Source: Agapanthus africanus (Eukaryota > Streptophyta > Magnoliopsida > Asparagales > Amaryllidaceae). Taken from it: 64,000 bases of DNA. Both the position numbers and the translations under genes were made by a program. The stretch's first letter is position 1. Each line of letters opens with the position of its first letter. The DNA lies in NCBI GenBank assembly GCA_030015575.1, contig CM057338.1:131651546-131715545 (forward strand), written 5' to 3'. Under the pieces are notes generated by a model. That model ran no database searches, was not told the DNA's origin, and worked only from the letters and a program-made list of their open reading frames with translations. Positions 21,031 through 33,469 of this stretch are shown here, piece by piece.

Positions 21031-21581
21031 TAGAGCCCGAATGCTCTGTTGTTAGATCTAAACGATCCCATTAAGTTGATCTTAGTCTAAAATTAGACTA
21101 ACGTATTCTTAACAAACGTTTAAGTTGATCTTAGTTTCAAATGAGACTAACATATCCTTAAACCCAACCCCAAACCCAAATCTAAGAAAATATGGATTTG
21201 GACTAATCCACGCCCTACGGGCGACAACATAAATTAGTCTCCGTATACACTCCACGGGCAACCAAAAACAAAACAAACACCAACGACACGAAGTGACCAT
21301 CTGGAGAAGGAGAAAGTTTTTACCGCGATGCGGTAGCGTAATTAACTGCAGGGGCTTGCGCCTGCAGGGAAGAGCGTCCCCACAATCAAAAACCCCTCAA
21401 ATGAGGGGGAATCTGACAAAGTCTGCTATATCGGTCGCATCCGTTTAAACCTTCGATATATGGTGTCATAAATCAACTTGGCATCTTCGGAGAGGTGGAC
21501 GGATAGCACCAATTAGCATCTGCCCCCAAATTCAGGCAAGACGAACCTACGTGGTCGCGTCCCCATTTTCGGAGGAGAACA

Positions 21582-22013
21582 GTCCCCTTCTCATATCTTT
21601 TCTTTTTCTTTTTCTTTTCTTTTTCTTATCTTTTCATTTCTTTTAAAAAGAAACATGAAACCACAATACAATGCATAAATAACTTGTTACATGTCTTGCA
21701 CAAAAAACAAGTTTAACAAAACAAATTTGGTTTAATGCATAATTAGTGAAATAATGATTAAGTTTAATATTAGACTAGTATTTAAATACTTTTATATATA
21801 TATATATATATATATAATTTGTAAAATGCCAAATCAAATAAATGCTTTCATAATTAATAATATATTTTAAATTCCAATTATTTTCCAAAATATAGGTATA
21901 TAATCATATCATTCTACGAAAACTCAAATTTATATTCGTATAATATTCATGAAATTTACTATTTTATTATTTAAATTCCAAAAATAATATTTTATATTTT
22001 CTGAAATATTACA
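21582..22013 (-). repeat. 3' LTR fragment of element C, right of T
   Basis: It aligns with 41799-42679 of the 5' LTR, starting at gtccccttctcatatc and ending ctgaaatattaca. It lacks the MITE found in the 5' LTR and has a simple (TA)n run at 21796-21818 there. It begins exactly at T's right edge, so T inserted in this LTR. Confidence 0.85.
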
Positions 22014-22273
22014 ATCTTCTCCCCTTAAATAAATTCGGTCCCCGAATTTAAAGTTAAACCCCTCAAATATTAAAATATTTTAATAAATCAATCTAATCAA
22101 TCGGGCTCCGAAACTACGAAAAAGCTAGAAACATCATGGCGCAACGTGTGTGCATGAAAACGAGTGCAAAGCTCAATAGTCGGAACTTCGACAGTGTCAT
22201 GCAAATAATGTGAGTTATGTTGATATGCAAGTTTCGAAATCTACTGTTTAAATCAAGTATAATATAATCGAGA

Positions 22274-22314
<41 letters not shown>

Positions 22315-22700
22315 TGCATCCTTATAAAATCGTTCAAATAACTGAAAATGTTTGAAAAAAATCCTTTTCAAATCGCCGTGCGATGCGTACATCACGGCAC
22401 AAGTAGCGGACGTTCATTTTATAAAAAAATATTTATATGTCAATATATGTTTTGCTTAAGATATACATCAATATATGTTTTGCTTAAGATATACATCCCG
22501 CCTTTTTGAAATTTACTTAGAAGGGCTTTCTTTGTAAAAGTTCGTGTCTCTCATGGACACGTAGGAAAATAGTGAGACTATAGCTCCTTTTTGAAAACTT
22601 CTTCAGTAAATATAGATGTATGCAAAAACACTCAGGTACTGCTCTCAGATCAATCCTGCTCGGCTACTATATAATATAGTGTATATATCCTAAAAATGCG
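22014..22700 (-). other. 3' internal region of element C
   Basis: Next to the LTR the minus strand has a polypurine tract (AAGGGGAGAAGATTG). The rest is AT-rich, with a (TA)n run at 22278-22310 and a short direct repeat 'tcaatatatgttttgctta' at 22441 and 22469. No gene seen. Confidence 0.5.
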
Positions 22701-23105
22701 ATGCTCGGAGGAAATCAATCTCAATAAGTGTGCATGAAAATAAATCCACGTGCGTCTGGTGCGCACGGAGATCGAAGTCAAACCAAATGCAACGAATGTG
22801 CACGAAAACGAAGACTGGGTGCAACGGGTGTGCATGAAAGTATCTGTCAAGTACAACGGGTGTGCATGACAATAAAATCAAGTGCATCTAGAGTGTACGA
22901 AAATCTCAATCAAGTGCATCAAAGGAGCACAAAACCACATCATGTGCGCCGAGTGTGCGTGAAAGTCTAAATCAAGTGCGTCAGGTCTGCACAAAAGCAA
23001 TCTAGTGCAGTAGAGTACACGAAAATGAATATCAAGTGCACAAGATACACGAAAACATAAATTTAGTGCATTAGGGTGCACGAAAACAAATATCAAGTGC
23101 ACTAG
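22700..23105 (-). repeat. GTGCAC/GTGCATGAAAA repeat array of element C, part 1
   Basis: A degenerate tandem repeat of about 35-40 bp in which 'gtgca(c/t)gaaaa..aa(t/a)caagtgcat' recurs roughly ten times. The solo LTR at 23106 splits it, and it resumes at 25879. Small frames here are shadows. Confidence 0.8.
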
Positions 23106-25878
23106 TGTCACGCCCCACTTCCCAGTAGACGGAAACGGTAACGTGGCAGGCCGCAATGTATTTACTAAGAAAAAAATACGTTACGCGTAATTAAGCAATA
23201 TATAAAAATGTACAAGAATGACAAGTGATAAAAAAACAGCAACTTTATTTACATACAAATGTTTGAAAAGAAAAGATACAATAATGTAAAGCAGTGCCTA
23301 AACAGTGGCATACAAAATGAAAGTAAGTACAAGGAACTAGAAGTCAGGCTGTGCCGCGAGCTGGTCCAAGTCCTCTTGGCTGGGCTCGATCTTCTGAGAG
23401 TCCGGTCCTCCTGACGAACATTCCAAAAAAAGAAATAGGCAGAAATGTCGTCAGCGAACTAGCGCTCGGTAAGTCTCAAAAGAAGAAAGAGAATATAACA
23501 AGTAATATGAATGAACAGGTAAATTTGTACATGTATATGATGGTTATTATAACATGGTTGTTTGTAGCTTGATACAGAAGGTATTCATGTATACGAGAGG
23601 AGTCCATCTTACCCCGTGGACTATGGTAACATGTAGTACAAAGCTCCGTCATAACCCACGGGACAACGGCACGAGAATTCATGTAGATATCTTTTAAGTG
23701 ATCTCTTATACCACGATATACGTTCCGTACCAATCTATCCCTTTATCCTCGCGTAATGTATTGTATCGTTTATAATTATCAGACTTGTCGAAACCATGAA
23801 TACAAATTGTTCAAGTATTCATGTTCAGGATGTAGTCAAGTATTCAAGTGGTCAAGTCAATTCATAACCATGGTTCGGTCAAGTCAGGTCAAGTATTGAT
23901 GTTTGATTTTAAGTATTCATGTTCATGATCAAGTATTCATGTTTGATATTGGATTCAGATTTGAATTGGATTCAGGTTTGAGTTAGACTCAGACTGAGTC
24001 AGACACTTGTAAACTGATTTAGATCTTGAATTAGGTTCGGGAGTCATCGGTAACTACTGCACATGGACGGCAAGATTTGTGTTTTTTCCAGGACAATTAC
24101 CATTGATAATTCCGTTTGTTTTCTACCTTAAATAGGAAAACACTCACTTTCTCCGGTTCCCTGGGGCTTAATAGAATTGATCCCGCTTAAACCTATATTT
24201 ACTAAATTCCTTAAGTATTGTTTTTATATAACTCGAGGGGGTTTTATGAAACATATTTTAATATAGTTTAAAAATAAAACCTCAATGGTGATTAGTATTG
24301 TTTGAGATTGTTATGAGTATGAATTTGAAGTATTTAGGATATTTTTAGTGATAATTACTTAGCTTGGAAAGTTCATGGTATTTTACTGTAAAACTTGCCT
24401 TTTTGGTATCTTGATGGTGTTTTATTGACATTTGTTCATCTTTTCATTTTTGAAAAATATAGATTTATTATATTTTGAAAAATATGTATTTATAATTTTA
24501 TATAATTTTAATTTTAAAATTAATTTTATTTTATTTAGAAAATATGTATTTCTTAAAAACCGTATTTAAATCCTTTCGAGATCGAATGCTCCGTGAGAAG
24601 GTCTTCATCTCGTTCTACTAGGCCAAGGATGTGTGATAATCTGCACCATCCATTAGCGGGTCTCCTAAAAAGAGTTATAAATGTGTAATCGCAAAGGATA
24701 GAAAATATCGATTTAAAAGAAATCCGGTTTTTAAAGTTATGTGGTATTTTATCGTAATATCATACTTCTCAATGGAAATACGTTCAATAAGTATCGTTCT
24801 ATGAAACCAAGTATGCGTGAGGGGTAGGTCATTACCCCGTGAAGTTTTCCTAAGGTATTATTTTAAGAAAATACGAAAGTAGGTGTTTAATAAGTTCAAG
24901 GTATTTTAATGAAAAAGTGCTACTATTGTTATTTCACATGAGAATTTTGATGACATTTAATTCTAAATATTAGGATTTAAGATTACAAGTGATGTGGTGA
25001 AGTTGGATTGATTAAATTGTAAAAGAAAAGGGAGTTATGTGTTTTAGAATAGAAGATGTCGGTATAACTCCACTTTTACCGATAAAAATTTGAAAAGGAA
25101 TTACAATAGAGAGGAATGGATTTAATAGGGACTTGTGGTTTAGAGAGTCTAAAGAAGGGTTGAAGAAAAGGGGGTGGGCTTCGTAGCGTCGCGGAATCAC
25201 CGGAATTTGCTTCGATCTTCGCCGGAAGTTACTTGCTTGCTAACTCCACTTATGCTTAGGAACTTTTTGAGAGAATTTTACTATAATTTTCAGAATGGTG
25301 CTGAGCCAGGATAGGGCATGGTATTTATAGAGGAGAATTAGGGTTTTGGAATTAAAATGGTGGATTAAAAAGTATTAAAATGAGGTTTAATTATGAAATG
25401 AAGGGTCTCTGTTTGATTACAGGGAAATCAAACAGTACAGGGGAGTTAGGGGTAGGTGAAAGGTTGTGTGTGCAAAGCCCGGGGCTTATTGGGCTCAGAT
25501 CAACCGTCCCCGCCGGCTAGATGTGGCTTTTGGCCGGTCGATTGGAGGCATCTGGCTTTGAGATTCGTGCCACCGGATAAAATTAGGGTTTACTCCATTT
25601 TCCACATGTTTAATTTTTCTGACTTTTCATTTCACCGTGTATTGCACGTGCAATCTTTTGGCTTCCAAAAAGATTAAAAAAAAATCAGAAAAAATAATGT
25701 GTATGATAGGAATCGAACACAGAGGTTACGTCACAACAGTGCAAGGCTTTACCAGTGAGTTACAAGTTGTTTCTTTCTGTTATTTAACAAAATTGACTTA
25801 TAACTCAAACTCAGGCTGTAAACTCATTTCTGTACATTAAAATGGAAAATTCAGTACAGTAAATTCAGAGTCGTTACA
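23106..25878 (-). mobile_element. Solo LTR of a chromovirus-like family (2773 bp)
   Basis: On the plus strand it starts tgtcacgccccacttcccag and ends gagtcgttaca, so it reads TGTAACG...GCGTGACA on the minus strand. It is flanked by actag (23101-23105) and actgg (25879-25883), a 5-bp duplication with one mismatch, inside an otherwise continuous repeat array. No internal domain is present. Its ends resemble those of the chromovirus at 3317-12938, but the interior differs. Minus-strand Pol III-type A and B boxes lie near its 5' end. Confidence 0.8.
25709..25762 (-). promoter_or_regulatory. tRNA-like A and B boxes in the solo LTR
   Basis: The minus strand reads TAACTCACTGGTAAAGCC (25762-25745, A-box-like) and GTGTTCGATTCC (25720-25709, B-box-like) with tRNA-like spacing. 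The arms do not fold into a full tRNA, so this is not called as a tRNA gene. It may be an old tRNA or SINE fragment taken up by the LTR. Confidence 0.45.
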
Positions 25879-26330
25879 ACTGGGTGCACGAAATCCAATA
25901 TCAAGTGCACACAGTGCACGAAAACATAAATCTAGTGCAATAGGGTGCACGAAAATGAATATCAAATGCACAAGATGCACGAAAACATAAATCTAGTGCA
26001 CTAGGATGCACGAGAATGAATATCAAGTGTGCTAGGTGCACGAAAACTCATCAATACATTGAAAGCGTATAGGAACAATATCGAGTGTATGAATCAAAAT
26101 TCACGGTATATAACATGCACGAGATCAAAATCGAGTATATCGAAGTATATAAAATCATAAGTATGTGCTACTGCATGCACAAAACAAAATCGAGTGCAAT
26201 GGGTATACACAAAAACAAAAATCAAGTATAACTGGTGTATAAAAATATGAATCAAGTGCAATTGTTGAGCACAAAGGAAATACCCACCTAGTGCAGCTAT
26301 GGTGTACGAAAATATCAATCACGAAACTAG
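25879..26330 (-). repeat. GTGCAC repeat array of element C, part 2
   Basis: Continues the array of 22700-23105 after the solo LTR, with units such as 'tgcacgaaaa(c/t)(g/a)aatatcaagtgca'. Unit length is about 35 bp; the copies diverge toward 26330. Confidence 0.8.
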
Positions 26331-26449
26331 ATCATCAAAACTCAAAAGTCTAAAACAATAAAAGAATGATTCTCGGATCACTAAACATAAAAAAATGACA
26401 TTAAGATACACCTCCTTCAATGTCGAAAGGTGTCGGTGCACCCGGAACT

Positions 26450-27450
26450 GGCAAAGCAAGAGTTTCTAGTTGGCTTTTGCCCACGGTCTGGCGTCCTCTG
26501 CCTCTAGGTCCTTATTTTCTCTGTGAATCACCAATTTCACGATCTCTCGGCCCAACGGCCCGGTTAGGAGTAATGACAAAAATAGTCCCGCTTTGACGCC
26601 TCTCTGAACATCTCCTGGCCAATTAACATGGCCACTCGTAATGTAGCATATCAATGATGGCGGCCTCTGGCCCTCTGAGTGCATGCCATACAACCGATCC
26701 TGGGTCTAAATTTTTATCGCTGAAGTACTCCAGAAAGAAGCTGCCATGGTCTCTTCCAATATCATTCCTGCCGAACTACCCGGAAGTTGGCACTCTTAAT
26801 TTAATTTGTTCCTGTTCTGGAACAGTTGCAATCTCATCATGACTTTCCTCTAGAAATGTGGCCGTATCCAACACCTCTGTATACATATCAAGCCTCTGGC
26901 ATCAACGGAGAGGAACAACAACTCGTTAAGATCTCGCACGAATCTCTTACTCCACTTTTCTTCATTATCGTCCTGATCGGAATCATATCTTGATGGCTGC
27001 GTACTGCAATTCATCCTCGGTTACAGTCAAATCCGGAGTCTCTCGCAAGAACTTGAAACTAAGAATTCGGTATCTTCAACACTCTGTGGAAGACAGCTGG
27101 ACAATTATGTCCTCTGAAACTCGTCCAAGCCATCGGAAGAATACGCTTTTCTCGTCCTCTCTTCTCGAATCAATTCACGCCATGTCTGAGCAAGACCCTT
27201 CGAACGGAGTTATTCAACTTAATTGATCTTGCGTCGGGGTATCCAAACAAACGAATTATCCTAATCACTTTATCTAAGAATGACTAGGGATCTTCTGTCA
27301 CATTCCTGCCTATAAGTTCATGTGGTTTCAGCTTCGTGAGATCTGAAAACAACATCTCGTCAATCTCAACAACGGCCGGTACATTTGTCTGCACGGTAGA
27401 CAACACATCGATCTCTGGAGTAAACTGTATGTCAACGGTCCTCTCAATCT
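26450..27450 (-). pseudogene. Element C gag, 3' part (decayed)
   Basis: Read on the minus strand from 27450, one frame gives D-L-T-K-L-K-P-H-E-L-I-G and S-F-L-D-K-V-I-R-I-I-R-L-F-G-Y-P-D-A-R, the usual shape of a Ty3/gypsy Gag capsid start. Stops and frame changes appear soon after (for example a TAG at the D-P-x-S-F-L-D site). A later stretch (about 26860-26690) gives F-F-L-E-Y-F-S-D-K-N-L and D-M-L-H-Y-E-W-P-C. It ends near 26450 without reaching protease or RT. Confidence 0.55.
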
Positions 27451-29489
27451 TGTAAGTCCACGTTGCCCACCCCGGTGCTTGCGGGGAGGCGGAAACGGTA
27501 TAAAAATCTGATTTTTAACGAACTAGGCAACATGGACTATCAAAAGGAGGATCTTTGCTAAACAAAAACTAGCTACAAGCTAAGTAGTTTTAGCAACATG
27601 GAAGAAAGGTTATACCTTGGGCTTTATGTCTTTCTCTCCTTGCTCCTTGGAGTGGAAGAAAGTGATCACCTTGTCGCCTTTTCTAGTCGAAGAAGGATCC
27701 ACCCGAGAGCCTCAACCTTTGGCTTCAACTTCAAGCTAGAAGTAACTAAGATGCTAGAAGTGCTAATCCTAGAACCTTAGAAGAGAGTAGAGATTATTTT
27801 AGAGAGGTTTATCTCAAGCTCATGTGTTTCTCAACTCATGAGAGGGGAGAGCTTGAGAGAGAGGAAGAGGAGGAGAGAGAATCTATATGATAGAATGAAT
27901 AAGATAAAGAACCATTCTCTCATATATGTGTGAATTATGTAAATTAGATAATTAGCTAGATAATTGTCATGGTTAATCAAGACTTGACCATTATCATTTC
28001 ACATTAAATGCAAATTGCAAGGATCAAAGAGCATCTTTTATATGGAATGATGATGGTCAACATGTCAACCTAAGTCAACAAGTCAAGATAGTCAAATGGT
28101 CAACAACCCTAACCATGCACAATTATATTTAACTAATATCAATTAATCATAATACACACATAAGCATTAGGGTTAAGAAAATGACAATAGTCATCAACCC
28201 TAATCAAAGTCCTCTCCCTCTGTCTCAGTCAACTGTGCATACGCACCCGTATTCGTGATCCGAGGAACACGAATACAATGAGATAAAACCAATCCCAAAT
28301 CATATACTAGGATCTGGCTTAAACCAAAGCCCACTAGTATAAGCTGTCCGGACAGCAAACGTGCGCAAGTGCGAGGATGCGAACGAACCCTGTCGCAAAA
28401 CCATGCGACCTCTACTCATTTTGCCTAAAGGCGAATAACTCTCTATGTAGGACTCTAAAGACTCGACACTACGCTGGCAGTGGGTTTAACCACAGACCGC
28501 AAGCGGCACTAGCTGTACGTAACGGTCCCTAGGTAGATGCCGATAAGAAGACTGACGAGGTGAACCCATCTGAACTCCTATTGAGCCTGAATGTGACAGT
28601 CTCCGTACAGTCCGGTATGTTCGTCTGATACATCGCATGGCGCGCCTAGGGGGCGGTAAACGTCAGTCCCCTAATAGCGGTACAAGTCGTGTCGGAGTGT
28701 AACCCAGAACACCCTGAGATAATACTGGAAACCTACCAGTATATCTCGCTTGCCCTGGCCAGGGACTACTTGTGTAATGGCTCTCCTAGACACAGCGCGA
28801 TGTTAACCCCCAATACCGGGAGAGGCGAATCCTGTCTAACCGTCACTGCCTCCAAGTGCTTCGGGACTGCACCCAACTACTACCTGTTTGCACGACTCCT
28901 TTGAGCCGTGGTAGGGTAGTAATCAAAGTACAGTGGGAACGCACTCGAGGCGAAGTGACAGTGTCAAGTCAGCGGACTAAGCTGTACTCGTGTCACCTGG
29001 GAACTGATAACTGACGATAGGTATAATACCAACCAACAGTTCCCGACGAGTCATGTCCAGTGTACTCGTAACCTAACGAGCACCCGCATACTATCTCAAG
29101 TACGACGTACTGACGGCTGTGGGACAGACCGTCTCCCACGCTGGGATGAGAAGCGCATACACTAGTCTACTCCGGAGTATCGATGCCCTGTCTCGATAGT
29201 CCTACGACTAGGGACCTGTATAAGGATGTGCTTATGGATTACCCAGCCCCCACGAGTGTGAGCGCCATCACAACGCTGGTAATCAAGCAAAGATCCTAAG
29301 TGCTCTACTAATATGTATAGGTGATATAATAAAAGAAACACATGTACACATTAAAGCAGAGACAAACCAAGTAGCATACTACCATTTCGAGCAAGATTGT
29401 ATATACAACTGTGAATATCCCAAGCTTCCATCAAGTAATATACATACTAGTATGATACAGTAATGGCCTCTAGGGCATATACACTAACA
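27451..29489 (-). repeat. Copia-1 3' LTR
   Basis: tgtaagtccacg...acactaaca, 2039 bp, matching 35525-37564. The 60-71 codon frames in it are conserved only because the LTRs are recent copies; they have no recognisable domain. Confidence 0.94.
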
Positions 29490-29503
29490 ATCTCCCACTT
29501 GCA

Positions 29504-32500
29504 CTAAGGCCATGTACTGGCGTATCGAAGACCTATCATCTCGATCAGCCGCTCGAACTGAGTCTGGGGTAAGGCCTTCGTGAATGGATCTGCAGTGTTA
29601 TCTTCTGCAGCAACCCTCTGAACCTCGATCTCCTGGCGATCCACGATCTCCCTGATCAGGTGATACTGCCTCAAGATGTGTCTGGATTTCTGATGGGACC
29701 TGGGTTCCTTCGCTAAAGCTATAGCCCCGTTGTTGTCGCAATACAGAGGTATTGGACAACAATGGACGGAACCACCTGAAGTTCTTTCATGAACTTCCTC
29801 ATCCAGACAGCTTCTTTTGCGGCATCAGATGCAGCGATGTATTCCGCTTCCATAGTCGAGTCAGCAACGGTTTCCTGTTTGGAACTCTTCCAACACACCG
29901 CCCCTCCATTGAGGGTAAAGACAAAACCCGAAATGGACTTGGAATTATCCTTGTCACTCTGGAAGCTGGAGTCAGCAAAGGCCTCAATCTGGAGGTCTTT
30001 TCCGCCATACACCAAGAACATCTCCTTAGTCCTTCTCAGGTACTTGAGAATGTTCTTTACCGCTATCCAATATTTCTCCCCAGGGTTTGACTGATACCTG
30101 CTTACCACACTCAGTGCATAAGCCACATCTGGTCTGGTACACAACATCGCATACATTATAGAGCCTATCGCAGAAGCGTGGGGTATAATAGACATGCGAT
30201 CCCTCTCCAAATCAGTCTTGGGAGACATCTCTTTGGAGAGGGTGATTACGTGACAAGCCGGTAGATTACCGCGCTTGGAATCTTCCATACTGAATCTTTT
30301 CAGTATGGTGTCGATGTACCTGGACTGTGAGAGTTCTAAAATCCTCTTGGATCTATCACGGTAGATCCGGATCCCCAGAATGTATGAGGCATCATCCAGG
30401 TCTTTCATGGAGAACCTGTGTGACAAGAACCCTTTGACAGATTGTAGCATAGGAATGTCATTTCTTATTAAGAGAATGTCATCCACGTATAAAACGAGGA
30501 ATACTACAGTTCTCGCTACAAATCTACAATAGATGCATGGTTCATCTGGATTTTTGATAAAGCCAAATTCCTTGACCGTCTCATCAAAACAGATGTTCCA
30601 ACTCCGCGATGCCTGCTTTAGTCCATAAATGAACTTAAGCAACTTGCACACCTTTCCGCTGCTCCCACTCTGAATGAAACCCTCTGGCTGGTCTATATAG
30701 ATACACTCCTCTAAATTTCCATTTAGAAAAGCGGTCTTTACGTCCGTCTGCCAAATCTGATAATCGTGAAAGGCAGCAATGGCAAGAAGGATCCGAATGG
30801 ATTTCAGCATAGCTGCTGGAGAAAAGGTTTCGTCATAGTCCAAACCAGGTCGCTGACGAAAACACTTTGCAACCAATCTAGCTTTATAGGTCTCAACCTG
30901 TCCATCTACACCAATCTTCCTTTTGAAGATCCACTTGCATCCTACGGGTTTTACCCCGTCTAGAGCAATGTCCAACGTCCATACTTTGTTGGTGTACATG
31001 GACTCCATTTCGGTCCGCATAGCATCCAGCCATTTTACCGAGTCAACGCTCTGAATGGCTTGCTGGAAGCTAGTAGGCTCATCACAATCTATGATGCAAT
31101 CCTCTCTATCCCCGTCTATGAGAAAACCGTAGTATCTCTCGGGCGGATGAGACTGCCTACTACTCCTGCGGAGTGGCGTGGGAATGTCTTGATCTTTCGA
31201 ACCCTCTGGTTCTACTAAGCTTTCAGTAATAGCTCGTGGTTCTGGAATTTCTTCCAGTTCTATTGCGCTCCCACTAATTTCCTTTGCCAAGAACTGGTGT
31301 TCTAGAAAGTGGGCATGACGAGAAACAAAAACCTTCTGTTCCTCTTCGTAATAGAAGAAATATCCCTTGGAGTTCTTTGGATATCGCACAAACTTGCACT
31401 GTACTGAGCGTGCCTCGAGCTTGTCCGCATGCTGCTTTTTGACAAAAGCTGGACATCCCCATGTCTTGATGTGATTAAGATAGGGTCTCTTCCCACACCA
31501 CATCTGATATGGTGTAGTAGGCACGGTCTTAGTTGGAACTCGGTTCAAAAGGTATGCAGCTGATTCTAGCGCATATCCCCAGAACGATCGCGGCAACTCA
31601 GCGTTACTCATCATGGACCGTACCATATCCAATAGGGTTCGGTTCCGTCTCTCCGATACACCGTTATGTTGCGGAGTGTATGGAGGAGTAAGCTGAGAGA
31701 GAATTCCATTCTCTTTTAAGTAACCCAGGAACTCGGCACTCAAGTATTCACCACCTCGATCAGATCTCAGTGCCTTGATACTATTGCCTGTTTGTTTTTC
31801 TACTTCATTCTTGTATTCCTGGAATTTTTCAAAACCCTCGGATTTATGTTTCATAAGAAGACATAACCGTACCTTGAAAAGTCATCCGTAAAAGTAATGA
31901 AGTAAAAATAACCGCTTCGTGGATGTGTAGACATTGGACCGCACACGTCGCTGTGTACGAGTCCCAAGAGCCCGCTCGCTCTTACTCCGTGTCCAGTGAA
32001 CAGAGTCTTTGTCATCTTTCCTTTGAGACAGGATTGACAAGTTGCATATGATTGATATTCGAACGGATTCAACTATCCTTCTGTATGTAACTTAGTCAAC
32101 CTTCTCTCATTGATATGACCCAGTCTACAATGCCATAAGAAAGTTTTATTGATTTCTGGAGACTTTCTTTTGTGTGTATTCTGGACATTGAAAATCTGTG
32201 GTTGGTTTAATACGTATATACTATTGTTTAATGTACCTGACCCAATCAAAACTTGATTAAGGTGAATGTTCACAACATTACTTACAAATGCAAATTCATA
32301 ACCTTCTTTAGACAATAAAGATACAGAAATGATATTACAAGTTGCATTTGGTACAAAATAACAACTACGCAAAACCAAAAAGTGTCCATCTGACAATCCC
32401 AGGTGATAGTCCCCCACGGCCTCAGCATCCATGCTAGCTCCGTTTGCAACTCTGAGGGTCATATCACCTGCCTTCAAAACCCTACGCTTTCTCAACGCCT

Positions 32501-32540
32501 GCAAAGAATTACAGATATGAGATCCTGATCCAGTATCCAA
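29504..32540 (-). pseudogene. Copia-1 pol: protease, integrase, RT, RNase H
   Basis: Protease motif D-T-G-S-G-S-H at the start of the 32540-32073 frame, ending with the W-H-C-R-L-G-H-I-N-E-R region that precedes integrase. An in-frame TAG separates it from 32072-31851 (C-Q-S-C-L-K-G-K, then H-S-D-V-C-G-P). A one-base frameshift at 31851-31854 leads to the 711-codon frame 31854-29719, with integrase S-D-R-G-G-E-Y and H-N-G-V-S-E-R-R, RT K-T-A-F-L-N-G and Y-V-D-D-I-L, and RNase H Y-A-D-S-S-F and M-E-A-E-Y-I-A. Near 29750 another frameshift moves the end of RNase H (C-D-N-N-G-A, A-D-P-F-T-K-A-L) to a frame ending at 29504. Family lengths predict one continuous frame. Confidence 0.9.
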
Positions 32541-32656
32541 TACCAGAAAGTAGAGTTTATTGATAGACAGTTTTCAATAATATACACACCTAAAGCTGAA
32601 GCCGCAACTCGCTTCAGATCCTGGGTTCTGGCTTTCCAAGCCTTGCAATCCTGTTT

Positions 32657-33469
32657 CTAGTGTCCACTTTTGTGACAGTAGAAGCATTCTTCCTTTCCCA
32701 CCAGCTTTCCCGCTACCTTTTTTGCCTTTCCCTTTCCCTTTGTATCCACTTTACTGACACCGCCCCTTGGTTTGGCGGGGGCTTTCTTCTTCTTTCTCTT
32801 GGCTTTCGCCCTGGATCTAGAAGAGGAAGATCCTCCTACAAACAAAGTGGATGTCTCCCTACCTTTCTGTAGAATGCCCTCAGCACTCCTCAACATGTTC
32901 AGAAGTTCAGAAAGTTCAACCTCCTTTCCTTGCATGTTGAAGTTTAGGACAAACTGGGCGTAAGTGGAAGGAAGGGACTGGAGAATCAAGTCGGTGTAGA
33001 GTTCATTCTCCAACGTGGTCCCAAGGTCCGCGAGCTCCTCTATGTAGCCAATCATCTTAAGCACGTGTTCCGCTACCGATGATCCGACGGCCAATCTTAC
33101 CGAAAATAGCTTCTTCGACACTTCGTATCTTGCGATACGAGACTGCTCTCCATACAGTTCTTTTGTATGAAGAAATATGGATTCTAAGTCCATATTCTCG
33201 TGCCTCCTCTGATGTTCGTTGTCCATAGAGGCAAGCACGAGGCATTTAGCCTTCGCGCAATCAATCTCCCATGTCTTACGGATTTCTATATCCGCGACGC
33301 TGGAGGTGGGACCTGGGACAGGGGGAGCTTTGGTGGTAAGGATATACCCCAACTTGTCGTAAGTGATTGCCATCTTGACATTCCTGAGCCAATCTTTGTA
33401 GTTTGGCCCTGTCAGTATGTTTTTATCTAGTAATAACTTAAGTCCGGTCATGTTGAATGGTCGCTGCAA
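32657..33469 (-). pseudogene. Copia-1 gag with zinc knuckle cut by a stop
   Basis: 270 codons of copia-type Gag. The N-terminus has L-T-G-P-N-Y-K-D-W and the middle has L-Q-S-L-P-S-T-Y-A-Q-F near residue 165. A basic K/R-rich tract follows, then a zinc knuckle C-F-Y-C-H-K-S-G-H. A TAG comes right after that His, and the final Cys of the knuckle follows in the same frame, so this is a simple nonsense mutation. A frameshift near 32545 separates it from protease. Confidence 0.88.

Larger units (their letters stand above)
1..21581 (+). mobile_element. Tat-like Ty3/gypsy element 'T', gag-only, left end outside window
   Basis: The first 901 bases recur at about 20629-21581, so two LTR copies bracket the interval. 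Inside are a primer-binding-like tract, a degenerate gag with a Tat-type C-P-Y-H-R-x4-H-x4-C motif, and a long repeat-rich 3' region before the right LTR. I saw no protease, reverse transcriptase, RNase H or integrase. The known role is retrotransposition, but without pol this copy would depend on enzymes supplied in trans. The gag is split at 3195-14218 by a solo LTR that itself holds a chromovirus. T lies in the 3' LTR of element C: C's other LTR shows the uninterrupted target at 41799 (gtccc). The Tat assignment rests on the gag motif and the repeat-bearing 3' region. Confidence 0.8.
18587..21581 (+). repeat. 3' LTR of element T (about 3.0 kb)
   Basis: It starts TGTTTCC after a G-rich tract and ends GGAGAACA, giving TGTT/AACA inverted termini. 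The last 953 bp match the partial 5' LTR at 1-901. It contains paired CACGTG boxes, a TATA box at 19170, an array of short palindromes downstream, and short direct repeats at 20720-21030. The 5' limit is inferred, because the other LTR copy is outside the window there. Confidence 0.75.

Noticed and set aside
22114-22395. 93-codon minus frame through a (TA)n run
   Set aside because: Tyr-Ile repeats come from the microsatellite; there is no coding support.
25709-25762. tRNA gene on the minus strand
   Set aside because: A and B boxes are present but the acceptor and anticodon arms do not pair, so only promoter-like boxes are reported.
27598-27780. 60-codon frame M-E-E-R-L-Y-L-G, conserved at 35672-35854
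   Set aside because: Both lie in the paired LTRs of Copia-1; the similarity reflects LTR identity, not selection.
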